Positions 5,355-9,495 of a stretch of 9,495 nt of DNA are shown here, piece by piece (within the stretch, counting starts at the first letter, position 1; each line of letters starts with the position of its first letter). The translations under genes were made by a program, and so were the position numbers. The stretch comes from an uncultured Synechococcus sp. (lineage in GTDB: Bacteria; Cyanobacteriota; Cyanobacteriia; PCC-6307; Cyanobiaceae), in the NCBI GenBank assembly GCA_937975655.1, contig CALJTZ010000613.1, forward strand, positions 1 to 9,495. The letters are read 5' to 3'. The notes beneath the pieces were generated by a model. It had not been told where the DNA came from and made no database searches. It saw only the letters and a program-made list of their open reading frames with translations.

Positions 5355-6293
5355 GTGTTGCAGTACCAGATCGATCGGGTTGAACACCAGGTCGCCGACG
5401 ACCGCTCCCAGTTGGGCGTGTTCGTGATCGGCCCCCTTGAGCGGAGCCAGGCGATCACCCTGGGTAACTCCCTGCGTCGTGTGCTGATGGGTGCCCTTGA
5501 GGGCAGCGCCATCACCGCTGTGCGCATCGCCGGGGTCAACCACGAATACGCCACCGTTCCCGGTGTGCGTGAGGACGTGCTCGACATCCTGCTGAACTGC
5601 AAGGACATCCCCGTCAGCAGCCGCACTCGCGAGCTGGAGATCGGCCGTCTGGTGGTGAACGGTCCCGCCACCGTGACCGCCTCCGATCTGCAGTTCTCCT
5701 CCCAGGTTCAGGTGATCGACGGCGATCGTCCGATCGCCACCATTGCTGAGGGCCACAGCCTCGAGCTCGAAGTCCATGTGGAGCGTGGCGTGGGCTACCG
5801 CCCTGTGGATCGCCGCACGGAGGACACCAGCGCTATCGACCTGCTGCAGATCGATGCGGTGTTCATGCCCGTGCGTCGGGTGAACTACAGCGTTGACGAA
5901 ACCGCTGTGGGTGAAGGCGGCTCCGCCCGCGAGCGGCTGCGCCTGGAAATCCAAACCGATGGCTCCGTCACCCCCGACGACGCCATGGCTCAGGCGGCCA
6001 ACCAGCTGATTGCGCTGTTCCAGCCCCTGGCCAGCCTCACCATGGTGGATGAGCCCGGCCTTGAGCCCGAGCCCTCCGCCGAGGCTCAGATCCCCCTCGA
6101 AGAGCTCAACCTCTCCGTGCGGGCCTACAACTGCCTCAAGCGTGCCCAGGTCAACTCCGTGTCTGACTTGATGGGCTTCAGCTACGAGGATCTGCTGGAG
6201 ATCAAGAACTTCGGGTCCAAGTCGGCCGATGAAGTGATCGAGGCCCTCGAGCGCATCGGTATCTCCCTGCCCCAGAGCCGCACCAGCGCCTGA
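5355..6293 (+). CDS. rpoA: DNA-directed RNA polymerase subunit alpha (GTG start)
   Basis: Alpha dimerises to scaffold beta and beta' and contacts promoters and activators through its C-terminal domain. The 312 residues are the normal cyanobacterial length. The N-terminal domain (about 1-232) contains VFVIGPLERSQAITLGNSLR (22-41), VNHEYATVPGVREDVLDILL (61-80) and HVERGVGYRPVDRR (141-154). A linker with EPGLEPEPSAEAQIP (233-247) leads to the C-terminal domain, where LSVRAYNCLKRAQVNSVSDL (253-272) keeps the DNA-contact residues equivalent to E. coli Arg265, Asn268, Cys269 and Lys271 (here Arg256, Asn259, Cys260, Lys262). The end LEIKNFGSKSADEVIEALER (281-300) is highly conserved. GTG at 5355 gives the family N-terminus (M)LQYQIDRVEHQ; no in-frame ATG lies in the gap upstream, and the next in-frame ATG is about 45 codons in. 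Confidence 0.98.
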   Translation: MLQYQIDRVEHQVADDRSQLGVFVIGPLERSQAITLGNSLRRVLMGALEGSAITAVRIAGVNHEYATVPGVREDVLDILLNCKDIPVSSRTRELEIGRLVVNGPATVTASDLQFSSQVQVIDGDRPIATIAEGHSLELEVHVERGVGYRPVDRRTEDTSAIDLLQIDAVFMPVRRVNYSVDETAVGEGGSARERLRLEIQTDGSVTPDDAMAQAANQLIALFQPLASLTMVDEPGLEPEPSAEAQIPLEELNLSVRAYNCLKRAQVNSVSDLMGFSYEDLLEIKNFGSKSADEVIEALERIGISLPQSRTSA

Positions 6294-6348
6294 TTGCGGG
6301 CGATCTGACAGTACCGAATTTCTCCGACCTCCCCCTTCCTTTCCTGCC

Positions 6349-6699
6349 ATGCGCCACCAGTGCCGAGTCCCCCAGCTGGGACGCCCCGCCGACCAACGCA
6401 AAGCCATGCTGCGCGCCCTCACCACGCAGCTGATTCGTGAGGGTCGTCTCACCACCACCAAGGCCCGCGCCAAGGCCCTGCGCGATGAAGCCGAGCGCAT
6501 GATCACCCTGGCCAAGGAGGGCAGCCTTGCGGCCCGCCGCCGGGCCATTGGCTACATCTACGACAAGCAACTGGTCCACGCCCTGTTCGATAAGGCCCAG
6601 GAGCGCTACGGCGATCGCAATGGCGGTTACACCCGCATCATCCGCACGGTGCCCCGCCGCGGCGACAATGCCGAGATGGCCATCATCGAGCTCGTCTGA
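6349..6699 (+). CDS. rplQ: 50S ribosomal protein L17
   Basis: L17 lies close to the polypeptide exit tunnel of the large subunit. The 116 residues are the typical length for bacteria without a C-terminal extension. The N-terminus MRHQCRVPQLGRPADQRKAM is cyanobacterial in style, followed by LRALTTQLIREGRLTTTKARA (starting at residue 21; core TTQLIREGRLTTT). The C-terminus GGYTRIIRTVPRRGDNAEMA (92-111) is the conserved end. It starts 55 nt after rpoA behind a pyrimidine-rich leader with no Shine-Dalgarno. A strong terminator at 6734-6767 follows, making it the last gene of the alpha-operon block. It contains the one HIP1 octamer I see. Confidence 0.98.
   Translation: MRHQCRVPQLGRPADQRKAMLRALTTQLIREGRLTTTKARAKALRDEAERMITLAKEGSLAARRRAIGYIYDKQLVHALFDKAQERYGDRNGGYTRIIRTVPRRGDNAEMAIIELV
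6611..6618. repeat. HIP1 octamer GCGATCGC
   Basis: This exact octamer is the core of the highly iterated palindrome HIP1 that is over-represented in many cyanobacterial genomes. It lies in frame within the coding sequence of rplQ. One copy in 9.5 kb is only weak support for the cyanobacterial assignment. Confidence 0.7.
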
Positions 6700-6733
6700 G
6701 CTTCCGTCCGACCGCTGAGGTCCACACTTCTCT

Positions 6734-6767
6734 GCCGCGGTGGACCGACTGTCCATCGCGGCTTTTT
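6734..6767 (+). terminator. Strong intrinsic terminator after rplQ
   Basis: GCCGCGGTGGAC (6734-6745) pairs with GTCCATCGCGGC (6751-6762): 12 pairs including one G-U, loop CGACT, then five T (6763-6767). It is the best terminator in the window and should end the alpha-operon transcript. The annotated truA ATG begins 1 nt after the T-run, so any transcript that covers truA must either read through this element or start inside or after it. Confidence 0.88.
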
Positions 6768-6768
6768 C

Positions 6769-7650
6769 ATGCCTTACCAGCTGAGTTTGTCCCCCGATCC
6801 ACCGGATCCTGTCGTGCGTCTTCGCCGCATCGCCCTCTGTTTGCAGTACGAGGGCAGCTCCTTCTGCGGCTGGCAGCGGCAGCCCCGTGATCCCAGTGTT
6901 CAGGAAACTCTTGAGGCGGCCATTGCCCAGCTGGATGCTCATCGGCCCGCCATGGCGGTGGCCGCAGGCCGTACGGACAGCGGCGTGCATGCCGCCGGCC
7001 AGGTGGTGCACTTTGACGCGGCCGGCCCCATCCCTGCCCAGCGCTGGGCAGCGGCCCTCAATGGACGCCTGCCCCCCAGCATCCGTGTGCGTGCCGCCGC
7101 CGAGGTGCCTGCCGATTGGCATGCCTGCTTCAGCGCCGTCTACCGGCGCTATCGCTACACCCTGTACAACGCACGCACCCCCAACCTGTTCTTGGCCCCT
7201 TGGAGCTGGCACCGCTACCAGCGCCGCCTCGACGACCAGCTGATGGATCGGGCCCTGGCGGACCTGCTGGGCGAGCACGACTTTGCCGCCTTCGAGCGGG
7301 CGGGCAGTAGCCGCAGCCATTCCCGCACCACTGTGCAGGAGGTGAGCCTTGTTCGCCGCGGTGACCTGGTGGAGGTGGAGATCCAGGCCAGTGGCTTCCT
7401 CTACGGGATGGTGCGGCTGCTGATGGGGCAGCTGGTGGCCATCGGCGAGGGCCGCCTCAGGCTTGAGGCCTTCCAGCGCCGCTGGCGCAGCCAGGCCCGC
7501 GAGGAGGTGAAGGAGGCCGCGCCGCCCCAGGGCCTTTGCCTGTTGCGGGTGGGCTATCCCTCGGAGGTGTTCCCCAGGGCTGCCTGGTACGATGGCCAAC
7601 CGCGGTATTTGCTGGAGAGCTCTGATGCTCCGCCTGCTGCACCGGACTGA
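6769..7650 (+). CDS. truA: tRNA pseudouridine(38-40) synthase TruA
   Basis: TruA converts uridines 38-40 in the anticodon stem-loop of many tRNAs to pseudouridine. The product is 293 residues from the ATG at 6769, slightly long for the family. The catalytic motif AAGRTDSGVHAAGQVVHF (65-82) carries the nucleophilic aspartate at Asp70. Other conserved parts are LQYEGSSFCGWQRQP (25-39), an RRYRYTLYN-type strand (in YRRYRYTLYN near residue 125) and GFLYGMVRLLMGQLVAIGEG near residue 208. The position between rplQ and rplM is standard. The start is uncertain: the ATG abuts a terminator T-run, and GTG at 6814 or TTG at 6787 would remove a Pro-rich, unconserved N-terminus. The core domain begins at RRIALCLQYEG in either case. 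Confidence 0.94.
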   Translation: MPYQLSLSPDPPDPVVRLRRIALCLQYEGSSFCGWQRQPRDPSVQETLEAAIAQLDAHRPAMAVAAGRTDSGVHAAGQVVHFDAAGPIPAQRWAAALNGRLPPSIRVRAAAEVPADWHACFSAVYRRYRYTLYNARTPNLFLAPWSWHRYQRRLDDQLMDRALADLLGEHDFAAFERAGSSRSHSRTTVQEVSLVRRGDLVEVEIQASGFLYGMVRLLMGQLVAIGEGRLRLEAFQRRWRSQAREEVKEAAPPQGLCLLRVGYPSEVFPRAAWYDGQPRYLLESSDAPPAAPD

Positions 7651-7945
7651 GCCCTTGGGTTCCTCTCCGGCTTCGCAGGTGTTCAGAACTCTCCGCTGAA
7701 GGGGCTTCGCTCCATCAGCTGACCGGTACCTGGTCTTGTCCCTACTGGGATCTTGCCAGCTCCAGGTCGCCGGCCTCCCCGCCCTTCCGTGCTCGCCTCC
7801 AGGGGTGTCAGCAGGTGAAGAGGTAGGGTCGCTAGACGAGCTTCTGGCTCCCGAGTGATCGGGCGCCCTGCCGTTCCCTCTGTCCAGCCCCGTCGTTGCA
7901 GCTCCCTGCTCGATGGCGCGCTACCCGATCCGGCCCGCCGGCGCG
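7651..7945 (+). promoter_or_regulatory. Gene-free region and possible structured leader before rplM
   Basis: No convincing gene, tRNA or known riboswitch is seen in these 295 bases. An imperfect hairpin follows truA: GCTGA/TCAGC (7695-7699 with 7715-7719), one A-A mismatch, then GGGGC/GCTCC (7701-7705 with 7709-7713); it has no T-run. TAGGGT at 7824-7829 fits the TANNNT form of a bacterial -10 box, but no good -35 is seen 17 nt upstream. Downstream, GCTAGA/TCTGGC (7831-7836 with 7843-7848) competes with GGC/GCC plus CCCGA/TCGGG (7846-7848, 7850-7854, 7859-7863, 7865-7867) closed by a GTGA tetraloop. This looks like the 5' region of the rplM-rpsI transcript. Autoregulation by L13, known for E. 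coli rplM-rpsI, would be possible, but the promoter and structures are unproven. Confidence 0.4.
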
Positions 7946-8398
7946 ATGAACAAGACTCTCGTCCCCCCTCAGGATTCCTCCACTCGCCAGTGGTATCTGG
8001 TTGATGCGGAGAACCAGACCCTCGGCCGCCTTGCCAGTGAGGTGGCTTCGGTGCTGCGGGGTAAGAACAACCCCAACTTCGCCCCCCACATTGATGCCGG
8101 CGACTTCGTCGTGGTGATCAATGCCGACAAGGTGAAGGTGAGCGGCAACAAGTTCACCGAGAAGGTCTACCGCCGTCACTCGGGCCGTCCCGGCGGCATG
8201 AAGACCGAGAGCTTCGCGGCTCTGCAGGCTCGTCTGCCTGAGCGGATCATCGAGAAGGCTGTGAAGGGCATGCTCCCCCACAACGCCCTCGGCCGCCAGC
8301 TCTTCCGCAAGCTCAAGGTGTACAAGGGTGCTGAGCACCCCCACACCGCCCAGCAGCCCAAGGCCCTCGCGCTCGATCCCGCCGCTTCCGCCCAATGA
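7946..8398 (+). CDS. rplM: 50S ribosomal protein L13
   Basis: L13 is an early-assembly protein of the large subunit. From the ATG at 7946 the product is 150 residues, the cyanobacterial length, and starts MNKTLVPPQDSSTRQWYLVD. The frame also has an ATG at 7913, which would add MARYPIRPAGA; that segment is not part of the family and neither start has a Shine-Dalgarno, so the shorter form is preferred. Conserved parts are WYLVDAENQTLGRLASEVAS (16-35), YRRHSGRPGGMK (75-86) and VKGMLPHNALGRQLFRKLKV (106-125). The TGA stop overlaps the rpsI ATG by 4 nt (ATGA), the usual translational coupling of L13 and S9. Confidence 0.97.
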   Translation: MNKTLVPPQDSSTRQWYLVDAENQTLGRLASEVASVLRGKNNPNFAPHIDAGDFVVVINADKVKVSGNKFTEKVYRRHSGRPGGMKTESFAALQARLPERIIEKAVKGMLPHNALGRQLFRKLKVYKGAEHPHTAQQPKALALDPAASAQ

Positions 8399-8796
8399 GC
8401 ACCAACAAAGTCGTCTACTGGGGAACCGGCCGTCGCAAGACCGCCGTCGCCCGTGTCCGTGTTGTTCCCGGCACCGGTTCCGTCACCATCAACGGCCGTC
8501 CCGGCGATAACTACCTCAACTACAACCCCGTTTACCTGGCCGCCGTCAAGGCTCCCCTGCAGACCCTGGGTCTGGCTGGCGAGTACGACCTGCTGGTGAA
8601 CGTGCGTGGTGGCGGTCTCACCGGCCAGGCTGATGCCATCAAGCAGGGTGCAGCCCGAGCCCTGTGCGATCTGTCCCCCGACAACCGCAAGCCCCTCAAG
8701 ACCGAAGGTCACCTCAGCCGCGACCCTCGCGCCAAGGAGCGTCGCAAGTACGGCCTGAAGAAAGCCCGTAAGGCTCCTCAGTTCTCCAAGCGCTGA
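8395..8796 (+). CDS. rpsI: 30S ribosomal protein S9
   Basis: S9 is in the head of the small subunit; its C-terminal tail reaches the P-site tRNA anticodon. The 133 residues fit the family. The N-terminal YWGTGRRKTAVARVRVVPGT (8-27), the signature GGGLTGQADAIKQGAARAL (72-90) and the C-terminal QFSKR (129-133), with the invariant terminal Lys-Arg that contacts tRNA, are all intact. The start codon lies inside the rplM stop (ATGA), which fixes it despite the absence of a Shine-Dalgarno and indicates translational coupling with L13. Confidence 0.98.
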   Translation: MSTNKVVYWGTGRRKTAVARVRVVPGTGSVTINGRPGDNYLNYNPVYLAAVKAPLQTLGLAGEYDLLVNVRGGGLTGQADAIKQGAARALCDLSPDNRKPLKTEGHLSRDPRAKERRKYGLKKARKAPQFSKR

Positions 8797-8828
8797 TCTC
8801 TTCCTTTCGTATTCAGCCGAGTCTCGTC

Positions 8829-9098
8829 ATGCCCAAGGCCGACATTCATCCCACCTGGTATCCCGATGCCAAGGTGATCTGCAACGGAGAGGTGGTGATG
8901 ACCACCGGCTCCACCAGCCCCGAGCTCCACGTGGATGTGTGGAGTGGCAACCACCCCTTCTATACCGGTACCCAGAAAATCCTCGACACCGAGGGTCGTG
9001 TGGACCGCTTCATGCGCAAGTACGGCATGGCTGGTGCGTCCGATGCTCCCCAGGAGACCAAGACGGAAGCCAAGACCGAAGCCGCTGCGCAATCCTGA
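8829..9098 (+). CDS. rpmE: 50S ribosomal protein L31, zinc-free type with repeated tail
   Basis: L31 bridges the central protuberance of the large subunit to the head of the small subunit. The product is 89 residues. The N-terminal MPKADIHPTWYPDAKVICNG (1-20) and the segment VDVWSGNHPFYTGTQKILDT (35-54) align with family L31, but only one Cys (18) remains; the CxxC of zinc-binding forms is replaced by a WSGN sequence, so this is a C-minus type. The C-terminal tail after GRVDRFMRKYGM is Ala/Glu/Lys-rich and contains two copies of Lys-Thr-Glu-Ala (78-85), encoded by a tandem 12-nt repeat. The gene lies 32 nt after rpsI and is followed by a terminator. Confidence 0.97.
   Translation: MPKADIHPTWYPDAKVICNGEVVMTTGSTSPELHVDVWSGNHPFYTGTQKILDTEGRVDRFMRKYGMAGASDAPQETKTEAKTEAAAQS
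9060..9083 (+). repeat. Tandem 12-nt repeat in the rpmE tail
   Basis: AAGACGGAAGCC (9060-9071) is followed directly by AAGACCGAAGCC (9072-9083), with one silent mismatch. Both are in frame and encode Lys-Thr-Glu-Ala. A slippage or duplication origin is likely, and the copy number may vary between strains. Confidence 0.8.
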
Positions 9099-9103
9099 TT
9101 TCC

Positions 9104-9121
9104 ATCCGTTGCACAACGGAT
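9104..9121 (+). other. Perfect inverted repeat after rpmE
   Basis: ATCCGTTGCACAACGGAT is an inverted repeat with arms of 8 nt around CA; as RNA it gives a 7-bp stem with loop GCAC. It begins 5 nt after the rpmE stop and stands directly before the terminator hairpin. It may protect the 3' end of the transcript or, as DNA, could be a protein site upstream of prfA. Confidence 0.5.
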
Positions 9122-9131
9122 TCACCGCAGG

Positions 9132-9160
9132 GCCGGATGCTCCAGGGCATCCGGCTTTTT
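9132..9160 (+). terminator. Intrinsic terminator between rpmE and prfA
   Basis: GCCGGATGC (9132-9140) pairs perfectly with GCATCCGGC (9147-9155) around a 6-nt loop, followed by five T (9156-9160). It should end the rplM-rpsI-rpmE transcript. Only 14 nt separate the T-run from the prfA ATG, so prfA is either expressed by read-through or from a promoter that overlaps this region. Confidence 0.88.
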
Positions 9161-9174
9161 GCTGACCTGCTGCC

Positions 9175-9495
9175 ATGGATGCCTCTTTCCTGAGTGAGCG
9201 GCTGGAGACGGCCCGTTGCACCTTCGAGACCCTGGAGCGGCAGTTGGCCGATCCCGATGTGGCGGCCAACCCCAGCCAGCTCGAGCCGATTGCCCGTGAG
9301 CGCGCGCGCCTCGAGCCCCTCGTGAACGGCTATGCCGAACTCCAGAGCCTCCAGCGCCAGGAGCGGGAGGTGCGTGAGTTGCTCAAGCAGAGCCGTGGCG
9401 ACCTGGAGATGGAGGCGCTCGCCCAGGACGAGCTGAGCGTGCTCGGCCAGAGCCTGGCCCAGTTGGAGGAGCAGCTCACCCTGGCGCTGTTGCCC
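9175..9495 (+). CDS. prfA: Peptide chain release factor 1, N-terminal part (cut by window end)
   Basis: RF1 recognises UAA and UAG stop codons and triggers hydrolysis of peptidyl-tRNA. The open frame runs from the ATG at 9175 to the last base, 107 codons without a stop; the family is about 360-365 residues. What is seen is the N-terminal helical domain: MDASFLSERLETARCTFETL is followed by the family-like segment LERQLADPDVAANPSQLEPI (20-39), then long Glu/Gln/Leu-rich helices. The PxT tripeptide and GGQ motif lie beyond the window, so RF1 rather than RF2 is inferred from the position after rpmE, where cyanobacteria carry prfA, and from the N-terminal style. Confidence 0.9.
   Translation, partial: MDASFLSERLETARCTFETLERQLADPDVAANPSQLEPIARERARLEPLVNGYAELQSLQRQEREVRELLKQSRGDLEMEALAQDELSVLGQSLAQLEEQLTLALLP

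Noticed and set aside
5328..7599. Long minus-strand open frames (406 and 465 codons) opposite rpoA, rplQ and truA
   Set aside because: Both are shadows of the sense genes with low-complexity translations, no family resemblance and no plausible ribosome binding site.
7913..7945. Upstream ATG of rplM adding eleven residues
   Set aside because: The added residues are not part of the L13 family and no Shine-Dalgarno precedes the ATG. The ATG at 7946 gives the usual N-terminus and length.
1..9495. Mobile elements, CRISPR arrays, tRNA or rRNA genes, toxin-antitoxin or defence genes
   Set aside because: No transposase, regularly spaced repeats, cloverleaf-forming sequence or accessory gene was seen. 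All coding space is explained by conserved housekeeping genes with uniform codon use.

Overview
This window is a conserved chromosomal translation-and-secretion cluster: the distal part of the spc operon, the alpha operon, and the linked truA-rplM-rpsI-rpmE-prfA block. All real genes are on the + strand. The organism is very probably a high-GC unicellular picocyanobacterium of the Synechococcus/Cyanobium group. This rests on the gene order rplF-rplR-rpsE-rplO-secY-adk-rpmJ-rpsM-rpsK-rpoA-rplQ-truA-rplM-rpsI-rpmE-prfA, on the cyanobacterial character of RpoA, SecY and S5, on the missing rpmD and rpsD, on one HIP1 octamer (GCGATCGC), and on the high GC of third codon positions. The genus assignment is inference from remembered protein sequences, not from a search.

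Layout. Bases 1-2092 hold the probable last codons of rpsH, then rplF (L6), rplR (L18), rpsE (S5) and rplO (L15), tightly packed. A terminator-like hairpin at 2139-2180 separates rplO from secY. Bases 2213-4312 hold secY (translocon channel), adk (short-LID adenylate kinase) and rpmJ (L36). Bases 4313-4407 form a hairpin-rich leader before rpsM, which starts with GTG. Bases 4408-6699 hold rpsM (S13), rpsK (S11), rpoA (RNA polymerase alpha, also a GTG start) and rplQ (L17). A strong intrinsic terminator at 6734-6767 ends this block and almost touches the annotated truA start. truA (6769-7650) is followed by a gene-free leader of about 295 nt with small hairpins, then rplM (L13) and rpsI (S9) with overlapping stop and start, and rpmE (L31). 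Two tandem hairpins follow, the second an intrinsic terminator, and then the first 107 codons of prfA (release factor 1), cut by the window end.

Together the genes make ribosomal proteins of both subunits, the alpha subunit of RNA polymerase, the SecYEG channel, a tRNA pseudouridine synthase, adenylate kinase and a termination factor, so transcription, translation and export are supplied from one growth-linked cluster.

I found no mobile element, CRISPR array, tRNA, rRNA, broken gene or sign of horizontal transfer, and no credible new multi-gene system. What deserves a second look lies between the genes: internal terminators, candidate autoregulatory leaders (rplM, rpsM, rpsK), an awkward truA start, and translation starts that mostly lack Shine-Dalgarno sequences.
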